A DNA stretch of 6,138 bases from Hyphomicrobiales bacterium (GCA_027489835.1 JAIXZF010000073.1:1-6138), one strand, 5' to 3'; counted from the first letter of the stretch, positions 1-5,834 are shown. Numbers and translations are program-made. Notes: generated by a model from the sequence alone, not told the origin.

Positions 1-2
1 AT

Positions 3-65
3 GGCCGCAGCTACGATCTCAAGCTCGACCAGTCCTTCAGGATCATATCGCGGGACCTCAACTGA
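3..65 (+). CDS. 3' end of an unidentified plus-strand gene (partial)
   Basis: Only the last 20 codons and a TGA stop (63-65) are visible; the gene begins left of the window. The frame starting at base 3 reads as a plausible soluble C-terminus ending in FRIISRDLN. Eighteen of its 20 sense codons end in G or C, while the other two plus frames do much worse, which matches coding sequence in this GC-rich genome. The stop lies 11 bases from the convergent stop of the DUF4344 gene, a typical tight convergent arrangement. The tail is too short to assign a family or function. The alternative is that this is non-coding sequence downstream of the peptidase gene. Confidence 0.5.
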   Translation, partial: GRSYDLKLDQSFRIISRDLN

Positions 66-76
66 GGGCGTTGGCG

Positions 77-946
77 CTAGCGCTTGCGCCCCTCGGCCAG
101 GAGGCTTGAGCCAGGGAACACCTCCCTGGCTCGCGGAAGGTCGATGTGAGGCGCCAGCAGCGTGTCGAACGCATGCTGGATCTGCTTGTACTCGTCCTCG
201 CAGCCCGCACTGCGCCAACGCGGCAACTCGCTCATCGCAACGAGGCTTTGATAAGCGCCGGCATCATGGCCTGAAGCATGGCACACGACGCTGAACAGGC
301 GCTGCAAAGGCGTCGAATGCGCCCCGCCATAGGCCCGGCTCGGCGGCAAGCCAGGCTGGAGCGTGGACAAATCGCTGAAGTTTCGCGCCCGCGCATCCAC
401 CAGATAGGAATAGGCGATGCCGCCAATTAGCGCCGGCGCCTCGGCGCCAAACAGGTTGAGCACCGCGAAGGTGGACATCATGTCCGCCGCATCCTCCTCG
501 CGCCCCATCAGCGGCACGCGGAAGAATTCGAACAGCGCATGCGCGCCCTCGTGCAGTACGACATCCGCGATGCCACCCTTGAAAGCTGCGTCTTCGCTGA
601 CCCAATCGGGACGCTGCGGGCTGGCGGCGTTCTCGGCAAGGCTTTGCACGTATTCGTAGCAGATCGTGACCTTGCCCTCGTAGTACCATGCGCCACCCCT
701 GCCGCTGCAGCTTTGCGTGACGAAAGCGATGGGCCTGGGAAGCCTGAAGGCGTTGAAGAATTCGACCGAACGCAAGAAGGTTCCTTCCGCTTGAAGGCGG
801 GAGAGCGCGGCCTGATGCGATGGTTCCGATGGCGGTTCGTGGATGACGAGTGTCCGGCTGGTGGCGGACACGGGCGGAACGGTATCAGCCCGGCCCGGCT
901 CGAAGCACGCAATTGCAAGCAGAATGGCCAGGGCCTGTGTTCGCAT
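77..946 (-). CDS. Secreted putative zinc metallopeptidase, DUF4344 family
   Basis: This 289-residue protein has an N-terminal signal peptide: MR, a hydrophobic stretch at about residues 5-15, and likely cleavage after GRA at residue 20. The body shows an HExxH-type zinc motif, HEGAH at 132-136, in the context DVVLHEGAHALFEFF. It is followed by GREEDAAD at 148-155, whose acidic residues are candidates for the third zinc ligand. An upstream AWYYEGKVTICYEY segment (86-99) is also typical of DUF4344 (PF14247). Cysteines at 80, 96, 222 and 249 could form disulfides after export. The ATG at 946 is preferred because AGGAC lies 8 bases upstream and the signal peptide starts there; the frame is open to 1126, but the extra 60 residues look non-coding. 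Substrate and role are unknown, and peptidase activity is inferred from the motif. The gene stands alone, divergent from the small peptide gene and convergent with the left-edge gene. Confidence 0.85.
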   Translation of the reverse strand: MRTQALAILLAIACFEPGRADTVPPVSATSRTLVIHEPPSEPSHQAALSRLQAEGTFLRSVEFFNAFRLPRPIAFVTQSCSGRGGAWYYEGKVTICYEYVQSLAENAASPQRPDWVSEDAAFKGGIADVVLHEGAHALFEFFRVPLMGREEDAADMMSTFAVLNLFGAEAPALIGGIAYSYLVDARARNFSDLSTLQPGLPPSRAYGGAHSTPLQRLFSVVCHASGHDAGAYQSLVAMSELPRWRSAGCEDEYKQIQHAFDTLLAPHIDLPRAREVFPGSSLLAEGRKR

Positions 947-1140
947 CTCGGAGCGTCCTGGATTTTGTTGAGTTTCCAACTCAACTAGAGATGAAAAGCC
1001 TGCGGGCAGAGGCCTCCGGGCATGGGCTGGCGATTTTGTGAAACCGAGCGGGCCAGGGTCTGGATGTCTTGCCGACGAGCGCCTGTCCTGGAGATCGCGC
1101 ATTCGCAACGTCGTTTTCGAGCGCAATAGCGCGTCGGCCG

Positions 1141-1168
1141 TTGACAGCCCTTGCTGATGACATACAGC
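1141..1168 (+). promoter_or_regulatory. Possible promoter of the 43-residue peptide gene
   Basis: A perfect TTGACA -35 hexamer lies at 1141-1146. With a 16-base spacer, the best -10 is only TACAGC at 1163-1168 (three of six consensus bases). The position, about 50 bases upstream of the start codon, is reasonable. The poor -10 keeps confidence low. Confidence 0.25.
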
Positions 1169-1172
1169 TCGT

Positions 1173-1195
1173 TAGTCTGTCCATTGGACGGATTA
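1173..1195 (+). other. Dyad / RNA hairpin in the leader of the peptide gene
   Basis: Bases 1173-1182 pair with 1186-1195 to give a 10-bp stem with two G-U pairs and an ATT loop. The core GTCCATTGGAC (1179-1189) is a perfect odd-centred DNA palindrome. It lies between the candidate promoter and the ribosome binding site at about 1208-1214. It could be an operator or a 5' leader hairpin; the sequence does not decide which. Confidence 0.4.
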
Positions 1196-1217
1196 TGACA
1201 GGGCATTGGGGAAGACT

Positions 1218-1349
1218 ATGAAGAGCTACATTTACATCGCTGCACTCCTTGTCGCGACAATCGGAACGCTGTCGACGATCGCCCCGGCCTTCGCGGGAAA
1301 GTCGTGCAACTACACGACCGCTGACAAGAAGAAAGGCTATCGTTGCTGA
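1218..1349 (+). CDS. Small exported peptide with two cysteines (43 aa, unrecognised)
   Basis: An ATG preceded by a strong ribosome binding site (GGGGAAG, 3 bases before the start) opens a 43-codon frame ending in TGA. The protein is a clear Sec-type precursor: MKSYIYI, a hydrophobic core at about residues 7-22, and an APAFA cleavage site after residue 26. The predicted mature product is only 17 residues, GKSCNYTTADKKKGYRC. It has cysteines at mature positions 4 and 17 (the last residue), five basic residues and one acidic one. About 74 percent of codons end in G or C, consistent with coding but lower than the neighbours. I recognise no family. The two cysteines could close a loop in the periplasm or outside the cell; an envelope, signalling or antimicrobial role is possible but not shown. 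It has its own leader and is not in an operon. Confidence 0.65.
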   Translation: MKSYIYIAALLVATIGTLSTIAPAFAGKSCNYTTADKKKGYRC

Positions 1350-1358
1350 GTGCCTGCG

Positions 1359-1388
1359 TCCCGCATCCGCGTCACGCGCGATGCGGGA
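1359..1388. terminator. Hairpin between the peptide gene and murC (possible bidirectional terminator)
   Basis: TCCCGCATC (1359-1367) pairs exactly with GATGCGGGA (1380-1388). Inside, CGCG (1368-1371) pairs with CGCG (1375-1378) around a TCA loop, with one bulged C. It starts 9 bases after the stop of the peptide gene and 53 bases beyond the murC stop, so it sits between two convergent 3' ends. Neither side has a T-run, so it may stabilise 3' ends or act with Rho rather than be a classical intrinsic terminator. Confidence 0.5.
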
Positions 1389-1441
1389 ATTGCCTCGACG
1401 ACGGCCTTCTCCGCTTCAACCAGTGAGATGCGCGCCGGCAG

Positions 1442-2848
1442 TTACGCTGCTTGCAACTGCAATTCGCCGGGCAAGGCATAGGCCCACTGCGTAATGTCGC
1501 CGGCGCCGAGGCACACCACATAGTCGCCCGGTCCCGCGATGCCGGCGACGAGGCCGGCCAGGGTGTGCCTGTTTTCCAGCGCCTGCACGTTGCGATGGCC
1601 GGCGGCCTTGATGCCCGCCACGAGATCGTCGCGCGAAGCGCCCTCGATGGGCTGCTCGCCCGCCGCGAAGACGGGGGCGACGATGACCGCGTCCGCATCG
1701 TTGAAGCAGGTGCAGAAATCTTGGAACAGCGAATGGAGCCGCGTGTAGCGATGAGGCTGCACCACCGCGACGACCTGGTTCGTGGTCGAGGCGCGGGCGG
1801 CCTTCAGCACCGCGGCGATTTCGACCGGATGGTGGCCGTAATCGTCGAAGATCTGTGCCCCGTTCCACTCGCCGGTTCGGGTGAAGCGGCGCTTGACGCC
1901 TCCAAAGCTCCCCAGCGCCTCGCGGATTTTCTCGGGGCTGACGCCGAGCTCGTAGGCGACGGCGATGGCGGCCGTGGAGTTGAGCGCGTTGTGATGGCCC
2001 GGCATGGGCAGCACGAGGTCGGAAATCTCGATCTCTCCGCCACGCTTCCTGTCCCGGATCAGCACGGAGAACCGGCATTTCCCGCCCGTCAGGTCGACAT
2101 TCATCAGCCTCACGTCGGATTGCGGATTTTCGCCATAGGTGATGACCCGGCGATCCTCGATCTGGCCGACCAGCGTCTGCACGGTGGGGTGGTCGATGCA
2201 CATCACCGAGAACCCGTAAAAGGGCAGATTCTCGACGAAGGAGCGGAACGCGGCCTTGATCGCGTCGAAGGTCTTGAAGTGGTCGAGATGCTCCGGGTCG
2301 ATGTTGGTGACGATGGCGACGTCGGCGGGCAGCTTTAGAAATGTGCCGTCGCTCTCGTCGGCCTCCACCACCATCCAGGCCCCGTCGCCCATGCGGGCAT
2401 TCGTGCCGTAGGCGTTGATGATGCCGCCATTGATGACGGTGGGGTCGAGCCCGCCCTTCTCGAGCAGGGTCGCGACCAGCGACGTCGTCGTGGTCTTGCC
2501 ATGCGTGCCGGCCACGGCCACGCAGGATTTCAGCCGCATCAGCTCGGCCAGCATCTGGGCGCGATGCACGACCGGCAGTCGCTTCTCGCGGGCCATGGCG
2601 AGCTCGGGGTTGTCGCGGCGGATGGCGGTGGACACCACCACGACTTCGGCTCCCGCGATGTTCTCGGCGGAATGGCCGATGAAGGTCTTGATGCCTTTGT
2701 CCGCGAGTCGCTTGACGTTGTAGTTGTCGGAGGCGTCCGAGCCCTGGACCGCATAGCCCAGATTGTGCAGCACCTCGGCGATGCCCGACATGCCGATGCC
2801 GCCGATGCCGATGAAGTGGATGGGTCCGGTCTGTGGCGGCAGCTTCAT
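1442..2848 (-). CDS. murC: UDP-N-acetylmuramate--L-alanine ligase MurC
   Basis: Cytoplasmic ATP-dependent ligase that adds L-alanine to UDP-MurNAc, the first step in building the peptidoglycan stem peptide. The 468 residues match the usual family length. The N-terminal nucleotide-sugar domain carries GIGGIG at 14-19. The central Mur ligase domain has the ATP loop GTHGKTTTT at 114-122, EADESDGT at 162-169, DPEHLDHF at 184-191 and HHNALN at 285-290. The C-terminal domain has DDYGHHP at 335-341 and HRYTR at 366-370. No key motif is missing. The ATG at 2848 is chosen because AAGGAA lies 6 bases upstream and the conserved N-terminus follows directly; the open frame extends to 2938, but that would overlap murG and adds a non-conserved proline/arginine-rich stretch. 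It follows murG by 67 bases on the same strand with no terminator visible, so the two are probably cotranscribed. murB, often next in line, is absent. Confidence 0.97.
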   Translation of the reverse strand: MKLPPQTGPIHFIGIGGIGMSGIAEVLHNLGYAVQGSDASDNYNVKRLADKGIKTFIGHSAENIAGAEVVVVSTAIRRDNPELAMAREKRLPVVHRAQMLAELMRLKSCVAVAGTHGKTTTTSLVATLLEKGGLDPTVINGGIINAYGTNARMGDGAWMVVEADESDGTFLKLPADVAIVTNIDPEHLDHFKTFDAIKAAFRSFVENLPFYGFSVMCIDHPTVQTLVGQIEDRRVITYGENPQSDVRLMNVDLTGGKCRFSVLIRDRKRGGEIEISDLVLPMPGHHNALNSTAAIAVAYELGVSPEKIREALGSFGGVKRRFTRTGEWNGAQIFDDYGHHPVEIAAVLKAARASTTNQVVAVVQPHRYTRLHSLFQDFCTCFNDADAVIVAPVFAAGEQPIEGASRDDLVAGIKAAGHRNVQALENRHTLAGLVAGIAGPGDYVVCLGAGDITQWAYALPGELQLQAA

Positions 2849-2915
2849 GGCAAGTTCCTTGCCCCTTGGCGGAGCTCTGCGTGTCGGTGTCGAGCGATGA
2901 CGGGTTGGGGCGGGC

Positions 2916-4028
2916 TCATTCCTGCCGGGCGGCGGCAATCACCAGCTTGGCCAGCCGTTCGGCGGCATTGGGAATTCCGGCGGTCTTTGCTGCCGCCGCG
3001 GCCTGCGTCAAGCTTTCGGGCTCGGCCAGCACCCTGTGCAGCTCGGCTGCAAGGCGCTTGGGCGAGAACTCGGGCTGCGCGATCACGGTCGCCGCGCCGA
3101 TCGCGGCCAGCGACTGGGCATTGGCCATCTGGTCCTGGTCGAGCGCGCCGGGCAGCGGCACGAGGATCGAGGGCCGGCCGATGACGGACAGCTCCGCCAC
3201 GGTGGACGCGCCCGACCGCGCGATCACCAGATGCGACTTCGCCATCGCCTCGGGCAGGTTGTGGAAGAAGGCGGAAATCTGATGCCGTACGCCCAGCCGC
3301 TCGTAGATCGAGCGCACGCGCCTGTCGTCCTCGGTCCGGGCCTGCTGGACGATCACGAGCCGCGCGATTTCGGTGGGAGCCAGCTGTTCGATCGCGGGGG
3401 GCAGCACGTCGGCCATCACGCGCGCGCCCTGACTGCCGCCGAAGACGAGCAGGTTGAGGTCCCCCAGCAGCTCGGGCGGCTGGAAAGGGATGTCGGCCGC
3501 CAGCAGCACGGCTGGCCGCACCGGGTTGCCGACATGGACGCATTTCGCCTTGTCGGCCTCCGGCAGCCCACCCACGGCCTTGAAGCCGGTGGCGATGACG
3601 TCGACGCGCCCGGCGAGGAAGCGGTTGGCCCGCCCGGCCACGGCGTTCTGCTCGTGGACGACGGTCCTGATCTTCGCCATCGAGGCGGCCAGCAGCGGCG
3701 GCACGGTGGGATAGCCGCCGAAGCCGACGACGACGTCCGGCGCGATCTGCTTCAGGAGCCGGCGCGCGGCGAACACGCCCTTGGCGAGTTCGAGGCCCGC
3801 ACCGAGCTTGGCGAGGATCGAACGGCCCGACGGCGTCGCGGAGGGCACCGCGTGGATGGCCTCGGCCGGAAAGCCTCCCGCGAACTCGATGGCCCGCTGG
3901 TCCGTCACCAGCGAGACGGAGACCCCGCGCTTCTGCAGCGCATGGCTGAGCGCCTCGGCCGGAAACAGATGCCCGCCGGTGCCGCCGGCGGCGAGCAGCA
4001 CCTTCAGGGGCGGCTTTGCCTTAGGCAT
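2916..4028 (-). CDS. murG: Lipid II synthase MurG (UDP-GlcNAc transferase)
   Basis: Transfers GlcNAc from UDP-GlcNAc to lipid I on the inner face of the cytoplasmic membrane, forming lipid II, the substrate polymerised by FtsW. The 370-residue GT-B glycosyltransferase is full length. Its N-terminal domain shows GGTGGH at 15-20, GGYP at 104-107 and HEQN at 125-128. The C-terminal domain shows GNP at 167-169, GGSQGA at 197-202 and the UDP-GlcNAc-binding region RSGAST at 271-276 with E279, then a PLPGALDQDQ segment at 291-300. The ATG at 4028 overlaps the ftsW stop by 8 bases (ATGCCTAA). The upstream ribosome binding site is weak (GGAC, 9 bases away), which suggests translation coupled to ftsW. 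The alanine-rich C-terminal helix region (343-370) is ordinary for the family. Confidence 0.97.
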   Translation of the reverse strand: MPKAKPPLKVLLAAGGTGGHLFPAEALSHALQKRGVSVSLVTDQRAIEFAGGFPAEAIHAVPSATPSGRSILAKLGAGLELAKGVFAARRLLKQIAPDVVVGFGGYPTVPPLLAASMAKIRTVVHEQNAVAGRANRFLAGRVDVIATGFKAVGGLPEADKAKCVHVGNPVRPAVLLAADIPFQPPELLGDLNLLVFGGSQGARVMADVLPPAIEQLAPTEIARLVIVQQARTEDDRRVRSIYERLGVRHQISAFFHNLPEAMAKSHLVIARSGASTVAELSVIGRPSILVPLPGALDQDQMANAQSLAAIGAATVIAQPEFSPKRLAAELHRVLAEPESLTQAAAAAKTAGIPNAAERLAKLVIAAARQE

Positions 4029-5166
4029 GGCGCGGACGTCCGGAAAACTGGGCGAGTTCCTCGGCCCTCGGCCGCTTGCGCGTCAGGGCGATGAGGAACC
4101 CCATGGCGAGGGCCAGCGACCACAGTGACGAGCCGCCATAGGAGATGAAGGGAAGTGTCATGCCCTTGGCCGGCATGAGATGCACATTCACCAGCATGTT
4201 GATGCTCGCCTGGATGCCGAACAGCATGGCGAGGCCGGTCACCGCGAAGCGTCGGAACGGGTCTTCCGAGGCCTGCGCCACCCACAGCGCGCGCAGCACG
4301 ACGGTGGCGAAGATCGCGACGATGACGAGGCAGGCGACCACGCCGAACTCCTCCGCCGTGACGGCGAAGATGAAGTCGGTGTGCGCGTCGGGCAGGATAC
4401 GCTTGACCGTGCCCTCGCCCGGCCCGCGGCCGAGGAAGCCGCCCGCGGCGAAGCTCTCCAGCGCCGTGTCGACCTGGAAGCTGTCGCCGGAGCTCTTGTC
4501 CATGAAGCGCTCGATGCGCTCCCGCACATGCGGCACGAATTCGTAGGCCGCGGCCATGCCGATCAGCCCGGCGCCGCCGAGACCGAGCACCCAGAACCAG
4601 TGCAGCCCGGCGATGAAGAACAGCCCGCACCAGACCAGGGTCACCAGCATGGTCTGCCCGAAATCAGGCTGCAGGATCAGCGGCACGATGGTGATCGGCA
4701 ACAGAATGAAGCCCAGCAGCGTGCCGGGCACGTCCGGACGCCGGGCGCGCTCCGAGAACGCCCAGGCGATGATCACCACGAAGGCCGGCTTGAGGAATTC
4801 CGAGGGCTGCAAAGTCATGCCCGCGATGGAGAGCCAGCGGCGAGCGCCCTTGACCTCGGCGCCCACGAACAGGCACGCGACGACGCCGGCGAGGGCCGCG
4901 ACGAAGGTGAAGAGCGCGAGCCGCCTGACCCAGCGGGGCGACATCAGCGACACCACCAGCATGATGGCGACGGCAGGCGCGAGGAACACGGCCTGCCGGT
5001 TGACGAAATGGAAGGTCGACAGCCCGAGGCGCTCGGCGACCGGGGGCCCGCCAGCCATGAGCAGCACGACGCCGATCACCATGAGCCCGAACACTGCGAA
5101 GAGCAGCGTGCGGTCCACGGTCCACCACCAGTTGCCGATGAAGGTCGGTTCGGCGCGCGACGACAT
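4021..5166 (-). CDS. ftsW: Septal peptidoglycan glycosyltransferase FtsW (SEDS family)
   Basis: Polytopic membrane enzyme of the divisome that polymerises lipid II into glycan strands, working with a class B penicillin-binding protein. The 381 residues contain about ten hydrophobic segments, the first at about residues 20-40. Conserved SEDS motifs are present: KGARRW at 106-111, QPSEF at 120-124, QPDFG at 166-170, the extracytoplasmic GRGPGEG at 246-252, then PDAHTDFIF at 259-267 with the Asp of HTDF (264) expected to be essential, AEEFG at 271-275 and SYGGSS at 342-347. The ATG at 5166 is preferred: GGAG lies 9 bases upstream and the start WWWTVDR context is typical. A TTG at 5181 in the same frame overlaps that ribosome binding site. 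It is first in the ftsW-murG-murC unit; murD, the usual upstream neighbour, is missing and the preceding gene is divergent. RodA is the main alternative, but the murG/murC context and the WWWTVDR start favour FtsW. Confidence 0.95.
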   Translation of the reverse strand: MSSRAEPTFIGNWWWTVDRTLLFAVFGLMVIGVVLLMAGGPPVAERLGLSTFHFVNRQAVFLAPAVAIMLVVSLMSPRWVRRLALFTFVAALAGVVACLFVGAEVKGARRWLSIAGMTLQPSEFLKPAFVVIIAWAFSERARRPDVPGTLLGFILLPITIVPLILQPDFGQTMLVTLVWCGLFFIAGLHWFWVLGLGGAGLIGMAAAYEFVPHVRERIERFMDKSSGDSFQVDTALESFAAGGFLGRGPGEGTVKRILPDAHTDFIFAVTAEEFGVVACLVIVAIFATVVLRALWVAQASEDPFRRFAVTGLAMLFGIQASINMLVNVHLMPAKGMTLPFISYGGSSLWSLALAMGFLIALTRKRPRAEELAQFSGRPRHA

Positions 5167-5379
5167 GGGATATGGCTCCAACCGGGCGGACGAAAGGCCG
5201 GCGGCCGCGCGCGACGCATCGGCACGGTAACGCCGCGTTCACCTTGTAGCGCGACTGGTTAAGGGAGTGTTGAGCGGCGGCCTCTGCCAGGCCGAAAGCC
5301 AGCCGGACGGCCCTTGCGCCGGCGACCTCACGTCAACACACGGACAAGCTTAAGCTTATGATTTAAATGGTTTATTTTC
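5167..5379. other. Intergenic region upstream of ftsW, with an AT-rich island
   Basis: This divergent spacer must hold the promoter for ftsW, but I find no convincing -35/-10 pair on the minus strand. Its right end is strikingly AT-rich for this genome: AAGCTTAAGCTT (5346-5357) is a perfect 12-base palindrome and ATTTAAAT (5361-5368) a second one. This AT island lies directly upstream of the stress promoter at 5380 and could act as an UP-like or protein-binding element. Confidence 0.4.
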
Positions 5380-5404
5380 GGAACATGCCCCTGAATGCAG
5401 CGTT
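5380..5404 (+). promoter_or_regulatory. EcfG-type general stress promoter
   Basis: GGAAC at 5380-5384 is followed, after exactly 16 bases, by CGTT at 5401-5404. This equals the consensus GGAAC-N16/17-CGTT known for EcfG (RpoE2-type) sigma factors, which run the PhyR/NepR-controlled general stress response in alphaproteobacteria. Transcription would start near 5411, giving a leader of about 40 bases to the KGG gene. Match, strand, spacing and the stress-type downstream gene all agree. Confidence 0.8.
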
Positions 5405-5414
5405 TTTCCAGCAC

Positions 5415-5431
5415 GATGGCCCCTCGCCATC
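5415..5431 (+). other. Small hairpin in the 5' leader of the KGG gene
   Basis: GATGGC (5415-5420) pairs perfectly with GCCATC (5426-5431) around a CCCTC loop. It falls near the expected 5' end of the transcript and 8 bases before the AGGAG ribosome binding site (5440-5444). It may protect the mRNA or tune translation. It is short enough to be chance. Confidence 0.35.
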
Positions 5432-5451
5432 ACGAGCACAGGAGAACGATC

Positions 5452-5721
5452 ATGGCCACCTCGACCAAGGGCACCAGCAATCGCGGCTTCGCTTCGATGG
5501 ACGAAGACAAGCAGCGCGAGATCGCCAGCAAGGGCGGTCAGAGCGTCGCGCCCGAGAAGCGCAGCTTCTCGAAGGATCCGGAACTGGCGGCGGAAGCCGG
5601 CCGCAAGGGCGGCGAAAGCGTCCCGAGCGAAAAGCGCAGCTTCTCGCAGGATCCGGAACTGGCGTCGGAAGCCGGCAAGAAGGGCGGCGAAGCCTCCCAT
5701 GGCGGCGGCCGCAGCCGCTGA
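5452..5721 (+). CDS. KGG-repeat general stress protein (YciG-like)
   Basis: A small, very hydrophilic 89-residue protein with three KGG motifs (27-29, 52-54, 77-79) spaced exactly 25 residues apart, the signature of the stress-induced KGG repeat family (PF10685), which includes E. coli YciG and fungal con-10-like proteins. Each full unit has the pattern KRSFS-x-DPELA-x-EAG-x-KGG; the first unit is shortened to REIASKGG. There is no signal peptide, membrane segment or cysteine, and the C-terminus is a Gly/Arg/Ser tail. The ATG at 5452 is chosen for its strong AGGAG 7 bases upstream; an in-frame ATG at 5395 lies before the ribosome binding site and inside the promoter. Biochemical function is not established for the family; it is associated with stress and probably disordered. 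The EcfG-type promoter and the downstream intrinsic terminator make it a single-gene stress transcript. Confidence 0.92.
   Translation: MATSTKGTSNRGFASMDEDKQREIASKGGQSVAPEKRSFSKDPELAAEAGRKGGESVPSEKRSFSQDPELASEAGKKGGEASHGGGRSR
5539..5688 (+). repeat. Two tandem 75-bp repeats inside the KGG gene
   Basis: The units 5539-5613 and 5614-5688 align without gaps at 64 of 75 bases and encode 25-residue repeats identical at 19 positions. Several substitutions change the residue (A/P, P/S, K/Q, A/S, R/K, Q/E), mostly conservatively. This suggests an in-frame duplication within the gene. Confidence 0.85.
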
Positions 5722-5733
5722 GTCCCGCATGAG

Positions 5734-5757
5734 CCGAGGCGTCGCAAGGCGCCTCGG
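5734..5757 (+). terminator. GC-rich hairpin after the KGG gene
   Basis: CCGAGGCG (5734-5741) pairs exactly with CGCCTCGG (5750-5757) around an 8-base loop, 12 bases after the KGG stop. No T-run follows, so by itself it is not a classical terminator. It precedes the strong terminator and may protect the 3' end. Confidence 0.4.
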
Positions 5758-5763
5758 GAAAGG

Positions 5764-5789
5764 CCCCCGGTGACGCCGGGGGTTTTTTT
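5764..5789 (+). terminator. Intrinsic (Rho-independent) terminator of the KGG gene
   Basis: CCCCCGG (5764-5770) pairs with CCGGGGG (5776-5782) around a TGACG loop, followed at once by seven T residues (5783-5789). The T-run is on the plus strand, so it ends the KGG transcript. Confidence 0.95.
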
Positions 5790-5808
5790 GTGCGAGGCAT
5801 TCGCCAGG

Positions 5809-5827
5809 GCCGAGGCCCGGCCTCGGC
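5809..5827 (-). terminator. Hairpin just beyond the right-edge minus-strand gene
   Basis: GCCGAGGC and GCCTCGGC form a perfect 8-bp stem with a 3-base loop, 7 bases past the stop of the minus-strand gene ending at 5835. There is no immediate T-run in that direction (an A/T tract complementary to the KGG terminator tail comes about 20 bases later), so it is a probable 3' hairpin rather than a proven terminator. Confidence 0.45.
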
Positions 5828-5834
5828 GCTCGGG

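Noticed and set aside
947..1126. Upstream extension of the DUF4344 frame by 60 residues
   Set aside because: The extension is arginine/proline-rich and non-conserved in look, would bury the signal peptide inside the protein, and bypasses the AGGAC ribosome binding site that fits the ATG at 946.
985..1206. Minus-strand 73-residue cysteine-containing open frame upstream of the peptidase
   Set aside because: No ribosome binding site or domain is apparent, the composition looks random, and it overlaps the leader of the peptide gene; most likely chance.
1340..1441. In-frame continuation of murC past its TAA for 34 codons, with a slightly coding-like composition
   Set aside because: MurC is already full length at 468 residues and the stretch contains the intergenic hairpin. 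No recoding signal is evident, so I treat the TAA as the true stop.
1451..2338. Long plus-strand open frame opposite murC (and similar ones opposite murG at 3036-4094 and ftsW at 4180-5262)
   Set aside because: Long antisense frames are expected opposite GC-rich genes. Their His/Asp/Arg-rich translations show no domain, while the minus strand encodes complete, motif-bearing enzymes.
4033..4042. Palindrome CGGACGTCCG just upstream of the murG start
   Set aside because: It lies inside the ftsW coding region and a 10-base GC-rich palindrome is readily expected by chance here.
5230..5336. Possible sigma-70 elements for ftsW on the minus strand (TTGACG at 5331-5336, a CTACAA-like -10 near 5245)
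   Set aside because: No pair has both acceptable hexamers and a 16-18 base spacing, so the ftsW promoter cannot be placed.
5346..5357. Doubled AAGCTT resembling a cloning-site artefact
   Set aside because: The sequence on both sides continues naturally into the ftsW leader and the stress promoter, with no vector-like sequence; natural occurrence is simpler.
5350..5366. Two TTAA sequences resembling a CtrA site (TTAA-N7-TTAA)
   Set aside because: The spacing is 9 bases rather than 7, and the island is AT-rich enough to give TTAA by chance.
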